Shown: piece after piece, positions 39,988 through 47,848 of the stretch
Numbering within the stretch: the first letter of the stretch is position 1
How the letters are laid out: every line of letters begins with the position of its first letter
The notes under the pieces: model-generated
The model's database searches: none
What the model saw: the letters and a program-made list of their open reading frames with translations, nothing else
Told to the model about the DNA's origin: nothing
Position numbers and translations under genes: made by a program
Source of the DNA: Streptomyces sp. Je 1-332
GTDB taxonomy: Bacteria; Actinomycetota; Actinomycetes; Streptomycetales; Streptomycetaceae
Direction of reading: 5' to 3'
Length of the DNA stretch: 64,000 bases
Assembly: GCF_040730185.1 (NCBI RefSeq)
Contig: NZ_CP160402.1
Coordinates: 1,984,001 to 2,048,000 of the forward strand

Positions 39988-41288
39988 CGGAGAACAAGCC
40001 CGCCGCTTCGCGGCGGATCTCCCCCACCCACCCACCCGTTTACCCCGCAGCTGCTCCCGCTGCTGTGCCCACGATGCAGGGTGCAGATCAACAAGGCGTC
40101 CAGCAAAGCGAGGCATCCGCAAGTCACATCGAGGGCCTCCTCCTAGGCCTCGCGGCAGGCGACGCCGCAGGCTGGCCCGCAGCCAAGCACCGCGCAGCCC
40201 GCATGCCCGAGTGGACAAGAAGACTCACCCGCGAACTGGACACCTTCGCCGAGCAGAACGCGACGACCACCCTCCCCGTCCCCATCGCGCTCAATCAACC
40301 CCCGGAACCCCTCCGCCTCGGCCCTTCGGACGACGCCGAATGGGCGGCCTTCGCCGCCGAGTCACTGCTCCGCGCGGCGGACGGAACGCTCGACCCCCAG
40401 CTGTCCCGGGACCGCCGGGTCCGCGCGGCCCTCGACCTGGCCTGGAACACCCTCGCCAGTGAAATCGCCGCGGCAGCGGCCCGCGCCCCCGAGGTCGAGT
40501 CCGCGGTACTCCCCCTCCGCGCCCGCATCTCCGTACGCGCGGGCCTCGGCAATCTCGCCACCGGCCTGCGCCCGCCCGCCACCGGCCACGACAACCCCCA
40601 CTTCTTCGACGACGCCGCCTGCGTACGCGCCTGCGTCCTCGCCCTCGTCCACCCGGGCGACCCCGAACAGGCCGCCGCCCTCGCCGAGTTCGATGCCCGC
40701 TACACCCAGGACGGCGACGGCGTGCACGGCGCCCGCGCCATGGCCGCGGCGATCGCGGCGGCGCTCGGTGGCGCCGACGTCGAGACGACCGTGGACGCCG
40801 CCCTCGCCCAGCTCCCGGAGCACACCGAGATCGGCCGCAACGCCTGGCACGCCGTGAAGCTCGCCCGCACCCAGACCACCGAGGACGGAGCCTTCGGTCT
40901 AGTCCCGCTCCTGGAACACCAGATCGTCGACCACGTCTACAGCTACGGCATCGCCGCCGCCGAGACCGTCCCGGTCGCCCTCGCCCTGACCACCGCGGCC
41001 CGCGGCCGCATCCGCGACGCGGTGCCCGCCGCGGCCTGCCTCTCCCGCGTCGCGGACTCCGCCCCCGCCCTGGCCGGCGCGCTGACCGGCGCGCTCGGCA
41101 CGGCCACCGCCATCCCCGACTCCTGGCGCGACGCCTGCCGCACCCTCTCCGGCTGCGCGCTCCCCCGCCTCGCGGGCACCGACCTGGTGGAACTCGCCGG
41201 GCACCTGGCAGCCACGGAACTGACCGCTCCGGGAGGACAATTCCGGCATGAAGGCATCAATGGAACCAACGGGCCCGGATCTCCCTGA
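39984..41288 (+). CDS. ADP-ribosylglycohydrolase homologue 2 (degenerate metal site)
   Basis: A 434-residue ARH-fold protein. The N-terminal motif survives as SDDAEWAAF, but the usual NxGxDxDT motif is replaced by CLSRVADSAPALAGALTG, which keeps only one Asp, so activity may be lost or changed. The first 46 residues are unlike the family, and residues 4-22 or so are encoded by a dispersed repeat (39992-40051). The recognisable domain begins at EGLLLGLAAGDAAG. It overlaps homologue 1 by ATGA and homologue 3 by 41 nt. It could be a regulatory partner of its paralogues. Confidence 0.85.
   Translation: MTENKPAASRRISPTHPPVYPAAAPAAVPTMQGADQQGVQQSEASASHIEGLLLGLAAGDAAGWPAAKHRAARMPEWTRRLTRELDTFAEQNATTTLPVPIALNQPPEPLRLGPSDDAEWAAFAAESLLRAADGTLDPQLSRDRRVRAALDLAWNTLASEIAAAAARAPEVESAVLPLRARISVRAGLGNLATGLRPPATGHDNPHFFDDAACVRACVLALVHPGDPEQAAALAEFDARYTQDGDGVHGARAMAAAIAAALGGADVETTVDAALAQLPEHTEIGRNAWHAVKLARTQTTEDGAFGLVPLLEHQIVDHVYSYGIAAAETVPVALALTTAARGRIRDAVPAAACLSRVADSAPALAGALTGALGTATAIPDSWRDACRTLSGCALPRLAGTDLVELAGHLAATELTAPGGQFRHEGINGTNGPGSP
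39992..40051 (+). repeat. GAACARGCC-family repeat inside coding sequence
   Basis: Starts GAACAAGCC and ends CACCCACCCGTTTACCCCGCAGC like the copies at 18113-18203 and 21361-21401, but carries an extra hairpin CCGCCG-CTTCG-CGGCGG in the middle. It begins 8 nt after the start codon of ARH homologue 2 and keeps the frame open. Confidence 0.75.
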
Positions 41289-42411
41289 CCGCATCACCGC
41301 ATGTCTGGTGGGAGCGGCGGTCGGCGATGCCATCGGCGGCCCCGTCGAGGGTTACTCCCCCGAGCAGATCGTCGAACGGCACGGCGGCCGCGTACACGGC
41401 ATCGTCGGCCCCTGGAACGGCGACCAGTGGCGTACCGCCCGCCCCATCGCGCCGTACCACAAGGGTGATGGACACATCACCGACGACACCTTGATGACGC
41501 ACGCGCTCATCCGCGTGTACGCCATCGTCCGCGACCACCTGGACGCCTACGCGGTGGCCGACCACCTGGTCCCCGACCTCATGACGAACCCCCGCTGGAT
41601 CCCGGAGATGGAGACGGAGACCATCCCGCTCCACCGCGTCTTCCTCGCCGAGAAGTGGATCGTCGCGCGCCTCCACTACGGCCACGTCGACCCGCGCGAG
41701 GCGGGCACCGGAAACATCGTCAACTGCGGTGCGGCGATGTACATGGCACCGGTCGGTCTGGTCAACGCGGCGAACCCGGAGGGCGCGTACGCCGAGGCCC
41801 TCGACATCGCGGGCGCGCACCAGTCCTCGTACGGACGTGAGGCGGCCGCGGTCTTCGCCGCGGCGGTGGCGGCGGCCTGCACGCCGGGCGCGACGCCGAC
41901 TTCGGTGATCGACACCGCCCTCTCCCTCGCGAAGGACGGAACGCGGGCGGCGATCGAGTCGGCGGTCGAAGTGGCCTCCCACCACCGGGACTTCGAGTCG
42001 GCGCTCGACCCGCTGCGCACCGCCGTCATCCCCTTCGACACGGTCGGCCCGGACTACCGCGCCCCGTCCCTCGGCGCCCGCCGCCCCTCCCGCCTGCACT
42101 CCATCGAGGAACTCCCGATCGCGCTCGGCATGCTCCTGGTGGGCGACGGCGACTACCGCCACACGGTGCTCGGCTCGGTCAACTACGGCCGTGACTGCGA
42201 CTCCATCGCGACCATGAGCGGCGCACTCGCGGGCGCCCTCGGCTCGGAGGCCCCGCCCGAGTGGTCGAAGACGGTCGCGGAGGCGAGCCGCCTGGACCTG
42301 CACGCCCCCGCGGCGACGCTCGCGGAGGTCACCCGGGAGATCTTCACCCGAGACGTACGACGCCGCCGAGCCCACGAGGCGGCATACGCGGCCCTGACGG
42401 CCACCCCATGA
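41248..42411 (+). CDS. ADP-ribosylglycohydrolase homologue 3
   Basis: A 387-residue ARH-family enzyme with a complete metal site: GHITDDTLMTHALI near residue 75 and VNYGRDCDSIATMSGALAGALG near 310. The start DRITACLVGAAVGDAIGGP is typical. It is longer than DraG because of an insertion around WIPEMETETIPLHRVF, a pattern seen in ARH members found with sugar or nucleoside genes. Start 41248 lies inside the previous gene, with GGGAGGA at 41231-41237 supporting it. It ends in an ATGA overlap with homologue 4. Confidence 0.88.
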   Translation: MKASMEPTGPDLPDRITACLVGAAVGDAIGGPVEGYSPEQIVERHGGRVHGIVGPWNGDQWRTARPIAPYHKGDGHITDDTLMTHALIRVYAIVRDHLDAYAVADHLVPDLMTNPRWIPEMETETIPLHRVFLAEKWIVARLHYGHVDPREAGTGNIVNCGAAMYMAPVGLVNAANPEGAYAEALDIAGAHQSSYGREAAAVFAAAVAAACTPGATPTSVIDTALSLAKDGTRAAIESAVEVASHHRDFESALDPLRTAVIPFDTVGPDYRAPSLGARRPSRLHSIEELPIALGMLLVGDGDYRHTVLGSVNYGRDCDSIATMSGALAGALGSEAPPEWSKTVAEASRLDLHAPAATLAEVTREIFTRDVRRRRAHEAAYAALTATP

Positions 42412-43793
42412 TCCGCCTCACCTGGGTCCAGCCGGAGGACTTGATCGGCCACGAACTCCGCCAGTCTGAGGAGGAGGGCAAGGACGTCAGCTCCGTACGT
42501 TCTCGCTGGCTGAAGGCAGGCGGCCACCTGGCGCCACCAAGAGCAGGCGCGTCCCCGACACCCCCCGCTCCCCACCTACGGGCTCTGGCGGAGGAACTCC
42601 TGACCGAACTGTCCCAGCCGCCATCGTTGTGCCCACCCGCACCAGTGAACAAGGCCCCGCTGCAGGCGGTTTCGGGAAGGGGCGGGCTTGGGGAAAAAGA
42701 AGCCCTACGTCACCGCCTGCACGCCGCCTGGCTAGGCAGAGCAGCAGGCTGCCTCCTGGGCAAGCCGGTAGAAAAGCTCCCGCTGGAAGCCATCCGCAGC
42801 CTCGCCAAAGCAACAGGCAACTGGCCCCTATGCACCTGGTTCACGGAAAAGGGCCTCCCCCAGGACCTCAAGAACACCCACCCCTGGAACAAACGCTCCG
42901 CGCACACCTCCCTCGCCGAGAACATCGACGGCATGCCGGAGGACGACGACCTCAACTACCCCCTCCTCAACCTCCGCCTGCTCCAACGCCACGGCAAGGA
43001 CTTCACCACCACGGACGTGGCAAGGCTCTGGCTGGACGAGCTCCCCGCGGCCCGCACCTTCACCGCCGAACGCATCGCCTACCGCAACCTCCTCACCGGT
43101 ATCGAGCCCCCGCACACCGCCACCCACCACAACCCGTTCCGCGAATGGATCGGCGCCCTGATCCGCGCCGACGTCCACGGCTGGACGAACCCGGGCGCAC
43201 CCACGGCCGCCGCCGGCCAGGCCCGCCGCGACGCAAGCCTCAGCCACACCGCCAACGGCGTGTACGGCGCGATGTTCGCGGCGGCCACCATCGCGGAGGC
43301 GGCGGCGGGCACCGGAGACGTCCACCACTGCCTGCGCACGGGACTGACCGTCGTACCGCGGGACTCACGCCTGGCCCACGCGATCCACCACGGCATCCAA
43401 CTGGCCCAAAGCACACAGCACTTCGACGACGTCGTGGACGACCTGCACGCCGCCCACGGCCACCACCACTGGGTACACGTCATCCCCAACGCCGCCCTCC
43501 TGTCCGCCGCCCTCACCCACGCCGACGGCGACTTCACAGGCTCCATCACCCGTGCCGTGTCCGGCGGCTGGGACACCGACTCGAACGGCGCTACCGCCGG
43601 TTCGATCGCGGGCCTGCTCGCGGGCCACCCGGGCGCGCTGCCCGACCGCTGGACCTCCCCGCTCAAGAACCGCCTGGCCAGCTCCGTCCCCGGCTTCGAC
43701 GGCATCGGCTTCGACACCCTCGCCGACCTCACCACCGAACTCGCCGCACCATCCGAACTCGCCCAGGAGACCCAGGAGAGAGCCCACCCATGA
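42408..43793 (+). CDS. ADP-ribosylglycohydrolase homologue 4
   Basis: A 461-residue ARH homologue with an extra 100-residue N-terminal region (TWVQPEDLIGHELRQ and a Pro/Ala-rich linker). The catalytic domain starts RLHAAWLGRAAGCLLGKPVEK. Metal motifs are GMPEDDDLNYPLL and SGGWDTDSNGATAGSIAGLL, both intact but of a divergent EDDDLNY type, so it probably has a different substrate from homologues 1 and 3. A common Streptomyces repeat sits in the linker-coding DNA. The start and stop both overlap neighbours by ATGA. Confidence 0.87.
   Translation: MIRLTWVQPEDLIGHELRQSEEEGKDVSSVRSRWLKAGGHLAPPRAGASPTPPAPHLRALAEELLTELSQPPSLCPPAPVNKAPLQAVSGRGGLGEKEALRHRLHAAWLGRAAGCLLGKPVEKLPLEAIRSLAKATGNWPLCTWFTEKGLPQDLKNTHPWNKRSAHTSLAENIDGMPEDDDLNYPLLNLRLLQRHGKDFTTTDVARLWLDELPAARTFTAERIAYRNLLTGIEPPHTATHHNPFREWIGALIRADVHGWTNPGAPTAAAGQARRDASLSHTANGVYGAMFAAATIAEAAAGTGDVHHCLRTGLTVVPRDSRLAHAIHHGIQLAQSTQHFDDVVDDLHAAHGHHHWVHVIPNAALLSAALTHADGDFTGSITRAVSGGWDTDSNGATAGSIAGLLAGHPGALPDRWTSPLKNRLASSVPGFDGIGFDTLADLTTELAAPSELAQETQERAHP
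42657..42697 (+). repeat. Dispersed GGTTTCGGGAAGGGGCGGG repeat inside ARH4
   Basis: CCGCTGCAGGCGGTTTCGGG followed by AAGGGGCGGGCTTGGGGAAAA resembles an intergenic repeat I recall as frequent in Streptomyces genomes. Here it codes for the linker between the N-terminal region and the catalytic domain (about residues 84-97). Only one copy is in this window, so the family assignment rests on memory. Confidence 0.5.
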
Positions 43794-44713
43794 CCCACAT
43801 CGCCGTGCTCGGCAGCACGAACATGGACCTCGTCGCGTACGTCAGCAAGGCACCGCAGCTCGGGGAGACCGTCACCGGGCGCGAGTTCCGTACGCTCCCC
43901 GGCGGCAAGGGCGCCAACCAGGCCGTCGCCGCGGCCCGCGCGGGCGCCGACGCCGTGTCGATGATCGGCGCGGTCGGCGCCGACGCCTTCGGCACCCAGC
44001 TGCGCGCAGCGCTCGAACACTCCGGTGTCGACATCGACCTGCTGCGCACCGTCGACACCGCGGCCACCGGCACCGCGCACATCGTGGTCGACGACGAGGG
44101 CGGCAACGCGATCGTCGTCATCCCCGGCGCCAACGGCACGCTCACCGCACTCGCCCCGGGCGACGAGGGCCTGATCGCCTCCGCCGACGCCCTCCTGCTC
44201 CAGCTGGAGATCCCCGTCGACGGGGTGCTCGCCGCCGCACAGGCCGCCCGCAGACACGGCGTGCGCACCATCCTCACGCCGGCCCCCGCTCAGCCGCTGC
44301 CCCCCGAACTCCTCGACTCCATCGACCTGTTGGTGCCCAACGAGTACGAGGCGGCCACCCTCACCGGCCTGACCGATCCGCACGACGCCGCCCGTTCGCT
44401 CCTCTCCCAGGTCCCCGAAGTCGTCATCACACTCGGCTCACGCGGCAGCCTGTACGCGGCCAGGGGCGCCGAGCCGGTCATGGTCGAGGCCCCGCACGTC
44501 ACCGCCGTCGACACGACCGGCGCGGGCGACACCTTCGTCGGCACCCTCGCGGTGGCGCTGGCAGAAGGGGGCTCCGTGGCGGACGCGCTCACCTGGGCGT
44601 CATCGGCCGCCGCGCTCTCCGTCCAGCGCCCGGGGGCGTCGTCGTCCATGCCGTTCCGCTCCGAGATCGACACCCAGGCGAACGGCTTCCGGACGAACGG
44701 CACCACGTCATGA
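43790..44713 (+). CDS. Ribokinase-like PfkB-family sugar kinase
   Basis: A 307-residue carbohydrate kinase. The N-terminal signature is LPGGKGANQAVAAARAG, and the ATP/anion-hole motif DTTGAGDTFVGTLA contains the catalytic Asp. The start MTHIAVLGSTNMDLVAYV and overall length are close to ribokinase, which phosphorylates ribose at O5. Coming straight after four glycohydrolases that would free a ribose or ADP-ribose moiety, it is the obvious enzyme to capture the sugar. A nucleoside or other pentose substrate is also possible. Confidence 0.9.
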   Translation: MTHIAVLGSTNMDLVAYVSKAPQLGETVTGREFRTLPGGKGANQAVAAARAGADAVSMIGAVGADAFGTQLRAALEHSGVDIDLLRTVDTAATGTAHIVVDDEGGNAIVVIPGANGTLTALAPGDEGLIASADALLLQLEIPVDGVLAAAQAARRHGVRTILTPAPAQPLPPELLDSIDLLVPNEYEAATLTGLTDPHDAARSLLSQVPEVVITLGSRGSLYAARGAEPVMVEAPHVTAVDTTGAGDTFVGTLAVALAEGGSVADALTWASSAAALSVQRPGASSSMPFRSEIDTQANGFRTNGTTS

Positions 44714-45897
44714 CGGCTCCCCTCAGCGGCCTCCGCGTCCTCGACCTGGCGACGCTCTTCGCAGGTCCGCTCGCCGCGACGATGCTCGGCGACTTCGGAG
44801 CGGAAGTCATCAAGGTCGAGCATCCGCGGAGGCCCGACCCGTCCCGTGGGCACGGCCCGTCGAAGGACGGCGTCGGCCTCTGGTGGAAGATCCTCGGCCG
44901 CAACAAGCGCACGATGACGCTCGACCTCTCCACACCCGGCGGCCGCGAGACCCTGCTGCGCCTGGCCTCGACGGCGGACGTGGTCGTCGAGAACTTCCGC
45001 CCGGGGACCCTGGAGAAGTGGGACCTCGGCTGGGAGGAGCTGAGCGGGGTGAACCCCCGCCTCGTCCTGACCCGCGTCACGGGCTTCGGCCAGTTCGGCC
45101 CCTACTCCCGCCGCCCCGGCTTCGGCACCCTCGCGGAGGCGATGAGCGGTTTCGCCGCGATCACCGGCGAGCCGGACGGGCCGCCCACCCTGCCGCCCTT
45201 CGGGCTCGCCGACTCCATCGCGGGCCTCGCGACGGCGTACGCGGTGATGACGGCGCTCGCGGCCCGTGACCGGACGGGCAAGGGGCAGGTGGTGGACATG
45301 GCGATCATCGAACCGATCCTCACGGTCCTCGGCCCGCAGCCGCTCTGGTACGACCAGCTCGGCCACGTCCAGCCCCGCACCGGCAACCGCTCCACCAACA
45401 ACGCGCCCCGCAACACCTACCGTACGGCGGACGGCAGTTGGGTCGCGGTCTCCACGTCCGCCCAGTCGATCGCGGAGCGCGTGATGCGCCTGGTGGGCCG
45501 CCCGGAGCTGATCTCCGAGCCCTGGTTCACGACGGGCGCGGACCGCGCGGCCCACGCGGACGAGCTCGACGGGGCGGTCGGCGCCTGGATCGCCCTGCAC
45601 ACCCGCGCCGAGGTGATCGAGGCCTTCGAGAAGGCGGAGGCCGCGGTCGCTCCCATCCAGGACGTACGCGACGTGATGACCGATCCCCAGTACGCGGCCC
45701 TGGACACCGTCACCACGGTCGACGACCCGGAGCTCGGCCCGCTGCGCATGCAGAACGTCCTGTTCCGCCTCTCCGAGACGCCGGGCTCGATCGGCTGGGC
45801 GGGTCGCCCCCATGGAGCGGACACGGCGGAGGTCCTGACCGAACTGGGCCTGACGGAAGGGGAGATCGCGGGCCTGCGCAAGGAGGGCGCCCTGTGA
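44710..45897 (+). CDS. CaiB/BaiF-family CoA-transferase
   Basis: A 395-residue class III CoA-transferase, moving CoA from one acyl-CoA to a carboxylic acid. It begins LSGLRVLDLATLFAGPLAATMLGDFGAEVIKVE, and the GLADSIAGLATAY segment near residue 165 holds the catalytic Asp. GNRSTNNAPRNTY is also characteristic. Overlaps the kinase by ATGA and the lyase by GTGA. Paired with a CitE-like lyase, it suggests activation and then C-C cleavage of a short hydroxy-dicarboxylic acid, as in itaconate/citramalate breakdown, but the acid here is unknown. Confidence 0.9.
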   Translation: MTAPLSGLRVLDLATLFAGPLAATMLGDFGAEVIKVEHPRRPDPSRGHGPSKDGVGLWWKILGRNKRTMTLDLSTPGGRETLLRLASTADVVVENFRPGTLEKWDLGWEELSGVNPRLVLTRVTGFGQFGPYSRRPGFGTLAEAMSGFAAITGEPDGPPTLPPFGLADSIAGLATAYAVMTALAARDRTGKGQVVDMAIIEPILTVLGPQPLWYDQLGHVQPRTGNRSTNNAPRNTYRTADGSWVAVSTSAQSIAERVMRLVGRPELISEPWFTTGADRAAHADELDGAVGAWIALHTRAEVIEAFEKAEAAVAPIQDVRDVMTDPQYAALDTVTTVDDPELGPLRMQNVLFRLSETPGSIGWAGRPHGADTAEVLTELGLTEGEIAGLRKEGAL

Positions 45898-46727
45898 AGG
45901 AGACGCCGCTGACCTGGCTGTACGCGCCCGGAGACCGGCCGTCCGTCGTGGCGAAGGCGCTGCTCGCGGGCGCCGACGCCGTCATCGTCGACCTGGAGGA
46001 CGCGGTCGGGCCCGACCGCAAGGCGTACGCGCGCGCGGCGACGGCCGAGCTGCTCTCCGAGACTCCCGCCGTCCCGGTCCACGTCCGCGTGAACGCCCTG
46101 GACGGTCCGCTTGCCGAGGCCGACCTCGGGGCGATCGCGCACCTCCCCGGGGTGTCCGGTCTCCGTCTGCCCAAGGTGACCTGCCCCGCCGACGTCGTAC
46201 GCGTCGCGGAGCGCTCCGCTCCGGCGGACGGCGGCGCCCCCGCCCTGCACGCCCTGATCGAATCGGCCCTGGGCCTGGAGCACGCCTTCGCCATCGCCAC
46301 CGCGCACCCGGCCCTGCGCGGCGTCTCCATCGGCGAGGCGGATCTCCGTGCGGACCTGGGGGTACGTGACGACGCGGGCCTCGACTGGCCCCGTGCGCGC
46401 GTGGTGGTGGCCGCCCGGGCCGCGGGCCTGGCACCGCCCGCCCAGTCGGTGTACGCCGACATCCGTGACATCGAGGGCCTGGCGGCGTCCTGCGCGCACG
46501 GCCGTTCCCTGGGTTTCCTCGGCCGTGCGGCGATCCACCCCCGCCAGCTCCCGGCCATCGAACGCGCCTACCTCCCCACCCCGGAGGAGATCGACCACGC
46601 CGAGCAGATCGTCAAGGCATCGACGACGGAGGAGGGCGCCCTGGCTCTCCCGGACGGCACCTTCGTGGACAAGGCCGTCGTGGAGGGCGCGCGGCGGGTG
46701 CTCGACCTGGCGCGGCGGCGCCCATAG
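45894..46727 (+). CDS. CitE/HpcH-family CoA ester lyase
   Basis: A 277-residue TIM-barrel lyase of the citrate lyase beta-subunit/citramalyl-CoA and malyl-CoA lyase type. Motifs are LYAPGDRPSVVAKA, VIVDLEDAVGPDRKA, the Arg of VHVRVNALDG, LHALIESALGLEHA (metal-binding Glu) and SIGEADLRADLG. The GTG start is in a GTGA overlap. It is the last gene before a perfect terminator. Expected products are acetyl-CoA or propionyl-CoA plus a 2-oxo acid, such as pyruvate or glyoxylate. Confidence 0.9.
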   Translation: MKETPLTWLYAPGDRPSVVAKALLAGADAVIVDLEDAVGPDRKAYARAATAELLSETPAVPVHVRVNALDGPLAEADLGAIAHLPGVSGLRLPKVTCPADVVRVAERSAPADGGAPALHALIESALGLEHAFAIATAHPALRGVSIGEADLRADLGVRDDAGLDWPRARVVVAARAAGLAPPAQSVYADIRDIEGLAASCAHGRSLGFLGRAAIHPRQLPAIERAYLPTPEEIDHAEQIVKASTTEEGALALPDGTFVDKAVVEGARRVLDLARRRP

Positions 46728-46766
46728 CGATGGGGCCACCAGATCCGTGATCCGGTGGCCCCATCG
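46728..46766. terminator. Bidirectional terminator of the ARH operon and lgt
   Basis: CGATGGGGCCACC (46728-46740) pairs perfectly with GGTGGCCCCATCG (46754-46766), with GAT/ATC pairing possible inside the 13-nt loop. It begins directly at the lyase stop codon and lies 24 bp from the convergent lgt stop. Confidence 0.88.
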
Positions 46767-46790
46767 ACGTACGCGACGGCAGAGAGCGCG

Positions 46791-47771
46791 TCAGCCCTTC
46801 TTGGCGGACTCGGCTCCGGCTCCGTCCTTGCCCTTGTCCTTGTCGCCGTCTTCGTCCTTGACCTTGTCCGGGTCCGTGTCGGCGTCCTTGGACAGGTCGG
46901 TCCTCGCCTTGTCCTCGTCCTTGGGCGACTCGCCCGGCGAGTCAACCTCGCCGTCCGGCGCGGGCTCGACGATCTCCTCGCGCCCGGGGCGCTTCTTCGC
47001 GGAGAGCACGAAGTACACGACGGCGAGCACGAACACCGCGATGGCGGTCCAGACGTTCAGGCGCAGTCCGAGCACGTGGTGCGCGTCGTCGACCCGCATG
47101 TACTCGATCCAGCCGCGGCCTGCGCAGTACGAGGCGACGTACAGGGCGAACGCCCGGCCGTGGCCCAGCTTGAAGCGGCGGTCGGCCCAGATGACCAGGA
47201 AGCCCACACCGATGCACCAGAGGGACTCGTAGAGGAACGTCGGGTGGTACGTGCCGGGTACCCGGCCGTCCTCCGCCGACGTGATCTTCAGGGCCCACGG
47301 CAGATCCGTGGCCTTGCCGTACAGCTCCTGGTTGAACCAGTTGCCCCAGCGGCCGATCGCCTGGGCGAAGGCGATGCCGGGGGCGAGGGCGTCGGCCCAG
47401 GCGGGCAGCGGGATGCCGCGCCGGCGACAGCCGATCCAGGCACCGACCGCGCCGAACGCGATCGCGCCCCAGATACCGAGGCCGCCCTCCCAGATCTTGA
47501 AGGCGTCCACCCAGTCACGGCCGTCGCTGAAGTACAGCTGGTAGTCCGTGATCACGTGGTAGAGACGCCCGCCGACGAGGCCGAACGGCACGGCCCAGAC
47601 GGAGATGTCGGCCACGGTGCCTGGACGGCCCCCGCGAGCGATCCACCGCTTGTTGCCGAGCCAGACGGCGACGAAGACGCCGATGATGATGCAGAACGCG
47701 TAGCCGCGCAGCGGAATGGGTCCGAGTTCGACCACACCGCGCGACGGGCTGGGAATGAAGGCAAGGTCCAT
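46791..47771 (-). CDS. lgt: Prolipoprotein diacylglyceryl transferase
   Basis: A 326-residue membrane enzyme that attaches diacylglycerol from phosphatidylglycerol to the lipobox Cys of prelipoproteins. The family signature GRWGNWFNQELYG is near residue 137, with HPTFLYESLW and RGWIEYMRVD following and about seven membrane spans. An unusual C-terminal tail of about 70 residues is almost entirely Asp, Lys and Glu. Start ATG 47771 matches the MDLAFIPSP beginning. It follows the DsbA-like gene and the trp genes on the same strand. Confidence 0.96.
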   Translation of the reverse strand: MDLAFIPSPSRGVVELGPIPLRGYAFCIIIGVFVAVWLGNKRWIARGGRPGTVADISVWAVPFGLVGGRLYHVITDYQLYFSDGRDWVDAFKIWEGGLGIWGAIAFGAVGAWIGCRRRGIPLPAWADALAPGIAFAQAIGRWGNWFNQELYGKATDLPWALKITSAEDGRVPGTYHPTFLYESLWCIGVGFLVIWADRRFKLGHGRAFALYVASYCAGRGWIEYMRVDDAHHVLGLRLNVWTAIAVFVLAVVYFVLSAKKRPGREEIVEPAPDGEVDSPGESPKDEDKARTDLSKDADTDPDKVKDEDGDKDKGKDGAGAESAKKG

Positions 47772-47848
47772 GGCAGGTCCGACGCTACCGTGCCGGGTGG
47801 TGCCCGAGGCAACCAGCCCGGCTACGTCTCCATAACAGGACCTCACCG

